From: Streptomyces fodineus
GTDB lineage: Bacteria; Actinomycetota; Actinomycetes; Streptomycetales; Streptomycetaceae
Length of the DNA: 64,000 bases
Direction of reading: 5' to 3'
Assembly (NCBI RefSeq): GCF_001735805.1
Contig: NZ_CP017248.1
Location: 5,394,001 to 5,458,000, forward strand
The notes under the pieces were generated by a model. It did not search any database. It worked only from the letters and a program-made list of their open reading frames with translations, and was not told where the DNA came from. A program made the translations under genes and the position numbers. Shown here one piece after another: positions 1 to 8,425 of the stretch (position 1 is its first letter; each line of letters opens with the position of its first letter).

Positions 1-2
1 CC

Positions 3-1139
3 GCCGGCCCCGGCGGCACCGCCCTCGCGCTCACCGAACCGGCGGCCACCCGCGTCGACCTGGAACTCAACCACCCGGCCGTACCCGAGCAGAGCGCGCT
101 GCTCGCCGAGGGGCTCGGCGGGCTGCTGCGCCCCGACGTGCTCGGCCAGGCCCTGCGCCCGGTCGGCGCGTCCGGCCTGCCGTCCGTGCGGGAGTCCGCC
201 GCCGCCCTCCTCGCCCGCGGCGGCTGGCGCCCCGACCCGGCCCGGATCCTGTTCGCGGGCAACGGACGGCAGGCCCTTACGGCCGCCGTCACCGCGCTCG
301 TACCGCCCGGTGGCCGCCTCGGTGTCGAGGAGCTGACGTACCCCGTCGTCAAGGCCATGGCGGCCAGGCTCGGCATCACCCTCGTACCGCTGGCCATGGA
401 CGAGGACGGACTGGTCCCGCAGGCCCTGGCCGAAGCCCATGCCGCGGCCCCGCTGCACGCCGTCTATGTCCAGCCGAGGCTGCACAACCCGCTGTCGCTG
501 TCGATGCCCGAGGAACGGGTCGCAGCGCTGGCCGAGGTCCTGACCGGCCTCGGACTGACCGCCGTCGAGGACACCGTCTGGGCGTTCCTGCGCGACGAAC
601 TGCGTCCGCTCGCCGCCTACGCCCCCGAACGGACCGTACTGATCGACAGCCTCTCCAAGCGCGTCGCGCCCGGTCTGACCCTCGGCTTCGCGGTGGCACC
701 GCCCGCGCTGAGCGGCGGGATCGGCGCCGCCCTGCGCGCGGGCGGCGGGGTGCCGATGCGGTTCGCCCTGGAGGCCGCCCACCGCTGGCAGCAGGACGGC
801 ACCGTACGGCAGTTGGTGCGGGCCAAGCAGCGGGAGGCGGTGGCCCGGCAGCGGATCGCGGCCCGGGAGCTCGCCGGTTTCGCCGTGCGCAGCGATCCGC
901 GCTCCTACCACTGCTGGTGGCAACTGCCGCACCCCTGGCGCGCGGACACCTTCGTCGCCGCGGCAGCGCGGCACGGCATCGGGGTGGTGCCGGCGGCCGC
1001 GTTCACCATCGGCAGCGGCCACGCCCCGGCCGCCGTCCGCCTCGGCCTCGCCACCGCGCGAGCGGACGTCCTGGCCCAGGCGCTCGGCACGCTCGCCGGG
1101 CTCGCCCGGTCGGCGCCGGAGGACCTCGTCACCGACTGA
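3..1139 (+). CDS. MocR/GntR-type regulator, PLP aminotransferase-like domain (5' truncated by window edge)
   Basis: The frame is open from the window edge, so the N-terminal winged helix is missing and the visible part is the aminotransferase-like domain of a MocR-family transcription factor. It contains a NHPAVPEQ stretch, a YP motif after the small loop, an HNP motif, EDTVW, and the DSLSKR segment near position 650 whose Lys is where MocR proteins hold PLP. MocR regulators bind DNA through the missing domain and sense PLP or an amino-compound through this one. It could be mistaken for a free-standing aminotransferase, but the NHPxxPEQ region typical of MocR argues against that. The gene it controls lies outside the window or is the next operon; no evidence decides. 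Confidence 0.8.
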   Translation, partial: AGPGGTALALTEPAATRVDLELNHPAVPEQSALLAEGLGGLLRPDVLGQALRPVGASGLPSVRESAAALLARGGWRPDPARILFAGNGRQALTAAVTALVPPGGRLGVEELTYPVVKAMAARLGITLVPLAMDEDGLVPQALAEAHAAAPLHAVYVQPRLHNPLSLSMPEERVAALAEVLTGLGLTAVEDTVWAFLRDELRPLAAYAPERTVLIDSLSKRVAPGLTLGFAVAPPALSGGIGAALRAGGGVPMRFALEAAHRWQQDGTVRQLVRAKQREAVARQRIAARELAGFAVRSDPRSYHCWWQLPHPWRADTFVAAAARHGIGVVPAAAFTIGSGHAPAAVRLGLATARADVLAQALGTLAGLARSAPEDLVTD

Positions 1140-1212
1140 CGCGGGCCGGTGTCACATCCGCGGGGCCGCCGGTGTCTTCATGCCGAACCGGTCAGCACAT
1201 GAGGAGGACACC

Positions 1213-1779
1213 ATGACGCTCCGCGTCCCGAAGGCCGAGCTCACCCCGGAGCTCACCGCGAGCATGATCGAGCAGTTCGGCGCCGTACCCGAACCCCTTC
1301 AGGTCACCTGGCACAACCCCGCGGTCGCCGAGGCGGGCCAGGAGATGGGGGCCAGGGTGAACGCGTGGGAGGTGGCGGACGAGAGCCTGAAGTCGTTCGC
1401 GCACATGGCCGTCGCGGCCCGGGTCGGCTGCAGCTGGTGCCTCGACATCAACTACTTCCAGGCGCAGAACAAGAACCTGGACCTGACCAAGGCGAGCCAG
1501 GTGCCGCGCTGGCGGGAGTCGGAGGTGTTCACCCCGCTGGAGCGGGACGTGATGGAGTACGCCGAGGCCATGACGAGCACCCCGCCGACCGTCACCGACG
1601 AGCTGTCCGCCCGCCTGCTGGACCGGCTCGGCCCGGCGGCGCTGGTCGAACTCACCGCGTCGATCGCCTTCGCCAACTACGCGACCAGGAACAACACGGC
1701 GCTCGGGGTCACGTCGCAGGGCTTCTCCGACGCCTGCGAGATCCCGCTGGCCGGACGCCGGGAGCAGCCGGCTTCATGA
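1213..1779 (+). CDS. AhpD/carboxymuconolactone decarboxylase-like protein (partner of ECF41 sigma factor)
   Basis: This 188-residue protein carries a CSWC redox-type motif followed by LDIN, as in AhpD-like carboxymuconolactone decarboxylase family members, which act as peroxidase or disulfide carriers. The ATG at 1213 is preceded by GAGGAG at 1201-1206. The stop codon overlaps the start of the following ECF41 sigma gene (ATGA), so the two are translationally coupled. Known ECF41 sigma factors are genetically paired with carboxymuconolactone decarboxylases, oxidoreductases or epimerases, which this arrangement matches. The substrate is unknown. Confidence 0.85.
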   Translation: MTLRVPKAELTPELTASMIEQFGAVPEPLQVTWHNPAVAEAGQEMGARVNAWEVADESLKSFAHMAVAARVGCSWCLDINYFQAQNKNLDLTKASQVPRWRESEVFTPLERDVMEYAEAMTSTPPTVTDELSARLLDRLGPAALVELTASIAFANYATRNNTALGVTSQGFSDACEIPLAGRREQPAS

Positions 1780-2642
1780 CCGAGGACCCCTTCGTCACCC
1801 ACCGCAGCCTGCTCTTCACGGTCGCCTACGAGATGCTCGGCTCGGCGGCCGACGCGGAGGACGTGCTGCAGGAGTCCTGGCTGCGGTGGGCCGGCGTCGA
1901 CGCCTCGCAGGTGCGCGACCCGCGGGCGTACCTCGTGCGGACCGTCACCCGGCAGGCGCTCAACCGGCTGCGCACGCTGTCGCGCAGCCGCGAGGACTAC
2001 GTCGGCGAATGGCTGCCGGAACCGCTGCTGACCAGCCCCGATGTCGCCGAGGACGTCGAGCTCGCGGAGAGTGTTTCGATCGCGATGCTGACGGTCCTCG
2101 AAACCCTCGGGCCGACCGAGCGCGCGGTGTTCGTGCTCCGCGAGGTCTTCGACCTGTCGTACGGCGAGATCGCCGAGGCCGTCGGGAAGACGGCGGCCGC
2201 GGTACGGCAGATCGCGCGGCGGGCCCGCGAGCACGTGGCGGCCCGGCGCCCGCGCGTGCGGGTGAGCCGTGCGGAGCAGCAGGCGGTGGTGGACCGCTTC
2301 CTGGCCGCCCTGCGCACCGGGCACCTGCGGGAGCTGCTGGAGATCATGTCCCCCGACGTGGTCATGATCACCGATGGGGGCGGGGTGGTCCCCGCGGCTC
2401 TGACTCCGTTCCACGGAGCCGACGCGGTGGCACGGGTGCTCGCGCGCGCACACCGCGCGGTGGACACCCTGGCCACGACGGCCGTATGCCTCAACGGCAC
2501 ACCGGCCGGCCGCATCGAGTTCGACGGCGAACCCAGCGCGGTCGGTTTCACGGTGGAGGCCGGCCGGATCACCCGCATCTACGTGGTCCGCAACCCGCAC
2601 AAGCTGGCCTACCTGGACGAACCGGCGGAACTGGCGCGGTAG
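1776..2642 (+). CDS. ECF41-family RNA polymerase sigma factor with SnoaL-like C-terminal extension
   Basis: The 288-residue protein has sigma region 2 (residues about 10-75, with GSAADAEDVLQESWLRW) and region 4 (about 105-165, LSYGEIAEAVGKTAAAVRQ). An extra C-terminal SnoaL-like domain of about 115 residues follows. Two signatures of ECF41 are visible in this extension: DGGG near residue 205 and NPHKL close to the C-terminus (family NPDKL). In ECF41 the extension replaces a separate anti-sigma factor. The gene overlaps the upstream AhpD-like gene by 4 bases. Targets usually include the paired gene's own promoter; no promoter motif was assigned here. Confidence 0.9.
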   Translation: MTEDPFVTHRSLLFTVAYEMLGSAADAEDVLQESWLRWAGVDASQVRDPRAYLVRTVTRQALNRLRTLSRSREDYVGEWLPEPLLTSPDVAEDVELAESVSIAMLTVLETLGPTERAVFVLREVFDLSYGEIAEAVGKTAAAVRQIARRAREHVAARRPRVRVSRAEQQAVVDRFLAALRTGHLRELLEIMSPDVVMITDGGGVVPAALTPFHGADAVARVLARAHRAVDTLATTAVCLNGTPAGRIEFDGEPSAVGFTVEAGRITRIYVVRNPHKLAYLDEPAELAR

Positions 2643-2650
2643 GTCCGGCA

Positions 2651-2845
2651 ATGGGCGGCCGCCCCCCGTGCCCGCAGTCGGCCGAGGTGAGCCGGGCCGC
2701 GCTGGCCGCGGGCGCCACGGAGGTCGCGCTGTTCACGAACGCGGCCAACCCCACCAGCAACGTCCTCTATCAGTGCATCGGGTACCGCCTGGTCAGCGAC
2801 TGGGCCACGTACGACTTCGCCTCCGCCGAACCGGAGGCGGGCTAG
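2651..2845 (+). pseudogene. C-terminal remnant of a GNAT acetyltransferase
   Basis: The frame encodes about 64 residues ending in the typical last strands of a GNAT N-acetyltransferase (VALFTNAANPTSNVLY, then GYRLV). The acetyl-CoA binding R/Q-x-x-G-x-G/A segment and all upstream strands are absent. The frame opens 8 bases after the ECF41 stop. It is best read as a decayed gene fragment left by a deletion, although the ATG at 2651 could allow a short peptide to be made. Confidence 0.6.
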
Positions 2846-2892
2846 GACGTGCGTCACCGCACCCCGCCCACGTGCATGACCGCGAGACACTT

Positions 2893-2912
2893 TTGCAAGC
2901 GGGTGCTTGCAA
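2893..2912. promoter_or_regulatory. perfect 8-bp inverted repeat upstream of XRE regulator gene
   Basis: TTGCAAGC and GCTTGCAA are separated by GGGT, forming a perfect palindrome 31 bases before the ATG of the XRE regulator. It is AT-rich against its surroundings and placed where a promoter operator would lie. Autoregulation by the adjacent HTH protein is inferred, not shown. Confidence 0.6.
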
Positions 2913-2942
2913 TTGTTAGCGACGGTGGGGCAAGGTGGAGGC

Positions 2943-3419
2943 ATGGCATCACTGAACGTCGGCAATCTCGGTGAGTACCTGCGCGAGCAGCGGCGGAACG
3001 CCCAGCTGTCGCTGCGGCAGCTCGCCGACGCCGCCGGCGTGTCCAATCCCTACCTGAGCCAGATCGAGCGCGGGCTGCGCAAGCCCAGCGCGGAGGTGCT
3101 CCAGCAGGTCGCCAAGGCCCTGCGCATCTCCGCCGAGACGCTGTACGTCCGCGCCGGGATCCTCGACGCCGAGCGGGACCGGGACGAGGTGGAGACCCGG
3201 GCGGTCATCCTCGCCGATCCCTCGCTCAACGAGCGGCAGAAGCAGGTGCTGCTCCAGATCTACGAGTCCTTCCGGAAAGAGAACGGATTCGGGGTCGGCG
3301 AGAGCGCCGACGACGAGGACGGCGCACAGGAAGCGGACACCGGCAGCACCCGCGTGCCCGGTACCGGCACGGCCGGCGGACACGATGCCGATGCGGGCCC
3401 GCGGCGGACGGCCGGGTAA
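2943..3419 (+). CDS. XRE-family helix-turn-helix transcriptional regulator
   Basis: The 158-residue protein has an N-terminal Cro/C1-type HTH (residues about 8-65; LSLRQLADAAGVSNPYLSQIE is the core) with an ERGLRKPS segment. A short helical region and an acidic, low-complexity tail rich in D, G and T follow. GGTGGAG lies just before the ATG at 2943. The gene precedes an HbhA-like coiled-coil protein and a DUF2516-like membrane protein, an order common in streptomycetes. A perfect palindrome at 2893-2912 is a candidate operator. The ligand or signal is unknown. Confidence 0.85.
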   Translation: MASLNVGNLGEYLREQRRNAQLSLRQLADAAGVSNPYLSQIERGLRKPSAEVLQQVAKALRISAETLYVRAGILDAERDRDEVETRAVILADPSLNERQKQVLLQIYESFRKENGFGVGESADDEDGAQEADTGSTRVPGTGTAGGHDADAGPRRTAG

Positions 3420-3497
3420 CCGGACCAGGGCGCCGGCCGCCACACCGCGGACCACACCAACCTCAGCCGAACGCGAATCCGGGAGGACCTGATCACC

Positions 3498-4094
3498 ATG
3501 GCCATCACCGACGACCTGCGCAAGACCCTCAGCGACCCGACCCCGCTCTACTTCGCCGCCGGCACCGCCGACCTCGCCCTCCAGCAGGCCAAGAAGGTGC
3601 CCGCCCTGGTCGAGCAGCTGCGCGCGGAGGCCCCGGCCCGTATCGAGGCCGTACGCAACACCGACCCCAAGGCCGTGCAGGAGAAGGCCACCGCCCGGGC
3701 CAAGGAGGCGCAGGAGACCCTCCAGACCAAGGTCAACGAACTCCTCGGCACCCTCGACGTCGACCTGAAGAAGCTCGGCGAGCAGGCCCAGGACCTCGCC
3801 CTGCGCGGCGTCGGCGTCGCCGCCGAGTACGCCGTCAAGGCCCGCGAGACCTACGAGAAGGTCGCCGAGCACGGCGAGCAGACCGTGAAGAGCTGGCGCG
3901 GCGAGGCCGCCGAGGAGATCGAGGACCTGGCGATCGCCGTCGAGGGCAGGACCGAGCCGGTCGAGGACGAGCCGAAGCCGGCCGAGTCCGAGGCCCAGGC
4001 CGGGACGGCCGCCGACAAGAAGCCGGCGGCGAAGAAGACCCCGGCCCCGCGCAAGAGCACCACGGCGAAGAAGACGACCCCGCCGGCCAAGTGA
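3498..4094 (+). CDS. HbhA-like coiled-coil protein with Lys/Ala/Pro-rich tail
   Basis: The 198-residue protein is almost entirely alpha-helical and highly charged from residue 1 to about 150. An acidic linker is followed by a C-terminal tail of repeated KKTPAPRK/TTAKK units, the layout of mycobacterial heparin-binding haemagglutinin (HbhA). It has no signal peptide. In HbhA the Lys-rich tail binds polyanions, and in actinomycetes related proteins associate with membrane or cell pole; a role here is inferred by architecture only. GGGAGG at 3481-3486 precedes the ATG. A strong hairpin at 4117-4145 follows. Confidence 0.75.
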   Translation: MAITDDLRKTLSDPTPLYFAAGTADLALQQAKKVPALVEQLRAEAPARIEAVRNTDPKAVQEKATARAKEAQETLQTKVNELLGTLDVDLKKLGEQAQDLALRGVGVAAEYAVKARETYEKVAEHGEQTVKSWRGEAAEEIEDLAIAVEGRTEPVEDEPKPAESEAQAGTAADKKPAAKKTPAPRKSTTAKKTTPPAK

Positions 4095-4116
4095 CCGGCA
4101 CGGCAGGGACGACAAA

Positions 4117-4145
4117 GGGCCGGGCACCTTGGGGGTGCCCGGCCC
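4117..4145 (+). terminator. hairpin terminator after the HbhA-like gene
   Basis: A perfect 12-bp stem (GGGCCGGGCACC with GGTGCCCGGCCC) closes a 5-base loop, 23 bases after the stop codon at 4094. Confidence 0.8.
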
Positions 4146-4197
4146 GTTGTACGGGTACGGTGGCTGTACGGACGAGTCGGATCGGGTGGTGGGCATT

Positions 4198-4542
4198 GTG
4201 CTGACGACGGCAATCGGCGGAGTGATGTGGCTGATCTTCACCGCCATGCTGGCGTTCGCCATCGTGGCGTTCGTGATGGCCGCGATCTACCGCGACGACG
4301 CGTACCGCGCCGCGGACAAGCAGAACAAGGGGTTCTGGCTGATCATCCTCGGCGTCGCGGTAGCGGTGAACCTGTTCGTGCCCTGGCTGTTCCTGCAGCT
4401 CGCGGGCCTGGTCGCCACGATCGTCTTCTTCGTGGACGTACGGCCGGCGCTTCAGCAGGTGTCGGGTGGCAAGGGCTTCCGGCGCCGGGGCCGAGGGAGC
4501 AGCAGCGATGGTCCGTACGGTCCCTGGAACGGCGGTCGCTAG
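4198..4542 (+). CDS. DUF2516-like small membrane protein
   Basis: The protein has about 114 residues. Three hydrophobic segments (around residues 5-30, 45-65 and 66-82) surround a conserved-looking DDAYRAADKQNKGFW stretch between TM1 and TM2, as in the DUF2516 family of actinobacterial membrane proteins. A basic, Gly-rich tail follows. The start is uncertain: GTG 4198 is chosen because it opens directly into the first TM helix; GTG 4186 and ATG 4225 are alternatives. Function unknown. Confidence 0.7.
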   Translation: MLTTAIGGVMWLIFTAMLAFAIVAFVMAAIYRDDAYRAADKQNKGFWLIILGVAVAVNLFVPWLFLQLAGLVATIVFFVDVRPALQQVSGGKGFRRRGRGSSSDGPYGPWNGGR

Positions 4543-4574
4543 AAGCCGGGCAACCCCTGGGGTGAGGTCCCGGC

Positions 4575-5876
4575 CTACGGCGTCCGGTCCAGCAGGACCA
4601 CCGCCACGTCGTCGGTCAGCTCCCCGCCATTGAGGTCCCGCACCTCACTCACCGCGGCCCGCAGCAGCCCCTCTCCCCGCAGACCCTCGGCGAGCTGGCG
4701 GCGGATCATCGACACCATCCCGTCCTGCCCCAGCCGCTCCCCGCTCTCGCCGACCCGGCCCTCGATCAGGCCGTCGGTGTAGAGCATGAGGCTCCACTCG
4801 GCACCCAGCTCCACCTGGATCCGCGGCCAGCGGGCGCCGGGGAGCAGGCCGAGGGCGGGGCCGTTGTTGTCGTAGGGGAGCAGCCGGGCCGGGCGGCCGG
4901 GGCGGGCGAGCAGCGGGGCCGGATGGCCGGCCAGGCACAGGCCCGCGTGGCGGCCGTCGGGCGCGATGTCCACCGTGCACAGGGTCGCGAAGATCTCCTC
5001 GTCGGCCCGCTCGTGCTCCAGTACCTCCTGGAGCGTGCCGAGCAGCTCGTCGCCGCACAGCCCGGCGAGCGTCAGTGCCCGCCAGGCGATGCGCAGCTCC
5101 ACGCCGAGCGCGGCCTCGTCCGGGCCGTGGCCGCAGACGTCGCCGATCATGGCGTGCACGGTGCCGTCGGGGGTGCGGACGGCGTCGTAGAAGTCGCCGC
5201 CCAGCAGCGCCCGGGAGCGGCCGGGGCGGTAGCGGGCGGCGAAGCGCAGCGAGGAGCCCTCCAGCAGGGGCGTGGGCAGCAGCCCGCGCTCCAGACGGCG
5301 GTTCTCCTGTGCGCGCAGCCGACCCTCGGCGAGCCGCCGCTCGGCGGTGTCGGAACGTTTCCGCTCCACCGCGTACCGGATGGCACGGCTCAGCAGCCGG
5401 CCGTCCAGCTCGTCCCGGAAGAGGTAGTCCTGCGCACCGACGCGCACGGCCTCGGTGCCGCGCTCGGCGTCGCCGGAGGCGGTCAGCGCGAGCACGGCAT
5501 GCCGGGGCGCGAGCCGGAGCACGTGCTTGAGCACGGCCAGCTCGTCGTCGGTGTCGCTGCCGCCCGGCGCCGGGAGCGCCAGGTCGAGCAGGATGCAGTG
5601 GACGTCGTCGGTGAGCAGCCGCTCGGCCTCGGTGAGGTTGCGGGCGGTACGGACACGTATCGGCTTGCCGGCCGGGTCCAGCAGGTCGGGCACGATCGGC
5701 GAACCGGCCGGATCGTCCTCGATCAGCAGCAGGGTGAGAGTGGCGCCGCCGCCGTTCGTGGGCGTGGCGTCGCGGTGGGCCTCTTCCTTGAGGGGGCCGC
5801 CGACTGCGGTGGCGGCCTGCGCCTGACCACTCTCCACGGCCGGGATCGCTCTCTGCCGCGGTACGGGTACGGGCAT
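4575..5876 (-). CDS. response regulator-PP2C (SpoIIE/RsbU-type) serine phosphatase
   Basis: The 433-residue protein has a receiver domain (residues about 45-165; LIEDD at the acidic pocket and D98 in LLDLALP as phospho-acceptor). A short helical linker and a PP2C-type SpoIIE phosphatase domain (about 205-430) follow. Metal-binding signatures GGDFYDA, GDVCGHG and the terminal LTDDVAVV are intact. Such proteins dephosphorylate anti-anti-sigma factors in partner-switching pathways under control of a histidine kinase. The ATG at 5876 follows GGAAGGA; a 24-residue upstream extension is possible but has a composition unlike protein-coding sequence. No sigma, anti-sigma or kinase partner is adjacent. 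Confidence 0.85.
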   Translation of the reverse strand: MPVPVPRQRAIPAVESGQAQAATAVGGPLKEEAHRDATPTNGGGATLTLLLIEDDPAGSPIVPDLLDPAGKPIRVRTARNLTEAERLLTDDVHCILLDLALPAPGGSDTDDELAVLKHVLRLAPRHAVLALTASGDAERGTEAVRVGAQDYLFRDELDGRLLSRAIRYAVERKRSDTAERRLAEGRLRAQENRRLERGLLPTPLLEGSSLRFAARYRPGRSRALLGGDFYDAVRTPDGTVHAMIGDVCGHGPDEAALGVELRIAWRALTLAGLCGDELLGTLQEVLEHERADEEIFATLCTVDIAPDGRHAGLCLAGHPAPLLARPGRPARLLPYDNNGPALGLLPGARWPRIQVELGAEWSLMLYTDGLIEGRVGESGERLGQDGMVSMIRRQLAEGLRGEGLLRAAVSEVRDLNGGELTDDVAVVLLDRTP

Positions 5877-6158
5877 CGTCTTGGTTCCTTCCCTCCCCCG
5901 AGGGCATGGGCGGCGTCGAGGGTCTCGAAGCCACCGACGGGTGACCATAGCGGCATTGACCGCCCCGATGGAATGGTGTGAGCCGCGTCGCTCTCGCGCA
6001 GGCCGCTGTCATATGCCGCGTTCCGTACGACAGTTGGACAGGGTGCCCCGCCTGGGGGGATGACGAAGCTCACGTCCGGCCGGGGTTTGGGCGGGGGGTT
6101 GGTGGTGCGGTGGGTCACATGGCGTACGCCACAGGCACTTATGAGGACATGACCTGCC

Positions 6159-7244
6159 TCACGCGTCGGGCCGTACCACCCCCAGGATCGGCATCGAGCC
6201 GGCGCCCGCGACCGTCACGTCCCGTCCCGGGCGCGGGGCCTGGATGATCGCGCCGTCGCCGATGTAGATGGCGACATGGCTGGCGTCGTCGAAGTAGATG
6301 ATGAGGTCGCCGGGGCGCATGTCCTTGATGTCGACGTGCTTGAGCTGCTGCCACTGCTCCTGCGAGGTGCGCGGGATGGGGTGGCCGGCCGCCGCCCAGG
6401 CCTGGGAGGTCAGGCCGGAGCAGTCGTAGGACTTCGGGCCCTCGGCGCCCCACACATACGGCTTGCCGAGCTGGGCGGTGGCGAACGCGACGGCCTTCTC
6501 GCCCTGCGCGGAGGCCGTGCCGTGGATCCTCTTGAGGATGCCGGTGTCCAGCCAGGTGGTCTGCGCCTTCAGCGCGGCCTGCTCCTCCAGCTGCGCGAGC
6601 CGCTCCTGGTCCTTCTTCACCAGGTCGGACTGGAGCTTCTCGGCGGCGTCGATCTGCTGCTGGATCTTCTTCTTCGCAGCGGCCTTGGCCTGGCGCTCGG
6701 CGTCCAGCTTCCTCCACTGCGCGGCGGCGTCGTCGGCGTACGCCTGCAACTGCTTCTGGGTGCTGGTCAGTTCGCTCATCAGCGACTTCGTCGCCCGCTG
6801 CCCCTGGAGCACCAGCCCGGCCCCGTCCAGGACCTGTCCGGGATCGTTGCTGAGCAGGAACTGGGCGGTGGGCGGCATGCCGCCGGTGCGGTACTGCTCG
6901 CGGGCCGCGGCGCCCGCCTGGTCCTGGAGCCTGGCGAGCCTCTGCCGGCCCTCGTCGATCTTCCTGGCCAGCGAGACGATCGCGGCGGACTGCTGCTTCG
7001 TCTTCTCCTCCGCCGCGTTGTAGGCGTCGGTGGCGACGGCCGCGTCATGGTAGAGCTTGTCGAGCTTCTCGCGGACCTTCTCAAGGTCCTTGTCCGGTGC
7101 GGGAGTCGGCGACGTGCTCGGAGTCGGCGAGGAACTCGCAGTCGGCTCCGGGTCGGCGAAGGCCGTGCCGGGCGCGGCCAGCACGGTCACCGCGCAGACC
7201 ACGGTCACGGCGGCCGAGAGGATGCTGCGCTTGCCCCAGCCCAT
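6159..7244 (-). CDS. secreted NlpC/P60 peptidoglycan endopeptidase with coiled-coil domain
   Basis: The 361-residue protein has an N-terminal signal peptide (hydrophobic residues 8-30 ending AFA) and a Ser/Thr/Pro linker. A long coiled coil runs from about 45 to 220. A C-terminal NlpC/P60 domain has its catalytic Cys in YDCSG and His in ASHVAIYIG. It should cleave D-Glu to diamino acid bonds in cell-wall peptides outside the membrane, as RipA-type enzymes do. GGGGG lies 7 bases before ATG 7244; GTG 7247 is also possible. No c-di-AMP (ydaO) riboswitch fold was recognised upstream. Confidence 0.88.
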   Translation of the reverse strand: MGWGKRSILSAAVTVVCAVTVLAAPGTAFADPEPTASSSPTPSTSPTPAPDKDLEKVREKLDKLYHDAAVATDAYNAAEEKTKQQSAAIVSLARKIDEGRQRLARLQDQAGAAAREQYRTGGMPPTAQFLLSNDPGQVLDGAGLVLQGQRATKSLMSELTSTQKQLQAYADDAAAQWRKLDAERQAKAAAKKKIQQQIDAAEKLQSDLVKKDQERLAQLEEQAALKAQTTWLDTGILKRIHGTASAQGEKAVAFATAQLGKPYVWGAEGPKSYDCSGLTSQAWAAAGHPIPRTSQEQWQQLKHVDIKDMRPGDLIIYFDDASHVAIYIGDGAIIQAPRPGRDVTVAGAGSMPILGVVRPDA

Positions 7245-7430
7245 CACACTGCCCCCAAAACTGATTTACCGTCAGTAACTTACGGTGCCCCGGGGATGGT
7301 GTCACGTTGCGGCACAAAGCGACAGAGGTAGAGGTACCCCCTTGAACCGCCTCGGCATGACGATCTCCCCGCCGGTGTGACGAACGGCGCGCGGGATCCG
7401 TTCCGTCTCACCGGCCCCGAACGGGTGATG

Positions 7431-8243
7431 TCAGCCCTTCGGCGCCAACGCCGCCCACGCCACGGTCACTTCGCCCTGCCGCCAGCGGGCCGGGGAGTCC
7501 GTGACCGGCCAGTCGGCCGTCAGGTCCCGCACCGCGCGCAGCCAGCGCTGACGGGCGCCGTAGGAGGCGTAGGGCGCGGCGGCGGCCCAGGCGCGGTCGA
7601 AGTCGCGCAGGAAGGCGTGCACCGGCTCGCCGGGCACGTTCCGGTGGATCAGCGCCTTCGGCAGCCGCTCGGCGAGGTCGGACGGCTGCCGCAACGAGCC
7701 CAGCCGGGTGGCGAAGGTGACGGTCCGCGGCCCCTCCGGGCCGAGCGCCACCCACACGTGCCGCCGCCCGATCTCGTCGCAGGTCCCCTCGACCAGCAGC
7801 CCGCCACGCGAGCCGCCGCCGGCCGGGGCGAGCCGCGCGCACAGCCGCTCCCAGACGGCGGCGACCTCCGGCTCGTCGTACTGGCGCAGCACGTTGGCGG
7901 CCCGGATGAGCATCGGCCGCCCGGGTGCGGGCACCTCGAAGCCGCCGTGCCGGAAGGCCAGGCCTTCCCGCGTGTACGGCCGCGCTGCCACGACCCGCTC
8001 CGGTTCGATCTCGATACCGATCACGTGCGTGCGGGGGGCGACCGTGCGCAGCCGGCCGAGCAGTTCCACGGCCGTCCAGGGGGCGGCGCCGTAGCCGAGA
8101 TCGATGGCCAGGGGGTCGTCGGCACGCCGGAGTTCGCCGCCGTGGGTCGCCGCTATCCAGCGGTCCATACGGCGGAGCCGGTTGGGGTTGGTGGTCCCGC
8201 GCGTCACCGTTCCCACGGGGCGGGGCGCTGCGCGGGCTGTCAT
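7431..8243 (-). CDS. class I SAM-dependent methyltransferase-like protein
   Basis: The 270-residue protein has a Rossmann-like AdoMet site: AIDLGYGAAPWTAVELL as motif I and HVIGIEIEPERV as the acidic-loop strand. A later GGLLVEGTCDEIGR strand matches motif IV. It is divergent from mshA, which starts 183 bases away. The substrate cannot be told from sequence. The ATG at 8243 is the first that gives a sensible N-terminus; the further upstream extension looks non-coding. Confidence 0.75.
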   Translation of the reverse strand: MTARAAPRPVGTVTRGTTNPNRLRRMDRWIAATHGGELRRADDPLAIDLGYGAAPWTAVELLGRLRTVAPRTHVIGIEIEPERVVAARPYTREGLAFRHGGFEVPAPGRPMLIRAANVLRQYDEPEVAAVWERLCARLAPAGGGSRGGLLVEGTCDEIGRRHVWVALGPEGPRTVTFATRLGSLRQPSDLAERLPKALIHRNVPGEPVHAFLRDFDRAWAAAAPYASYGARQRWLRAVRDLTADWPVTDSPARWRQGEVTVAWAALAPKG

Positions 8244-8425
8244 GCATACGAGGGTAAGCGGGGGCGTGCCCCGACAAGGTGCGTCGAACGGTTGATCGAC
8301 CACGGGTAATGATTAAGTAAAGCATCATGATCGGGAAATGGCACGCGCCCGGCAGCTGTTGGACTCCTCGGAGGGCGACGTCGGTCCTCCGTCCGGCATG
8401 CCCGCAGTGAGGAGAGGACCGCCAG

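Noticed and set aside
7245-7430. c-di-AMP riboswitch before the NlpC/P60 gene
   Set aside because: Such riboswitches often precede cell-wall hydrolase genes in Streptomyces, but the conserved ydaO core was not recognised here.
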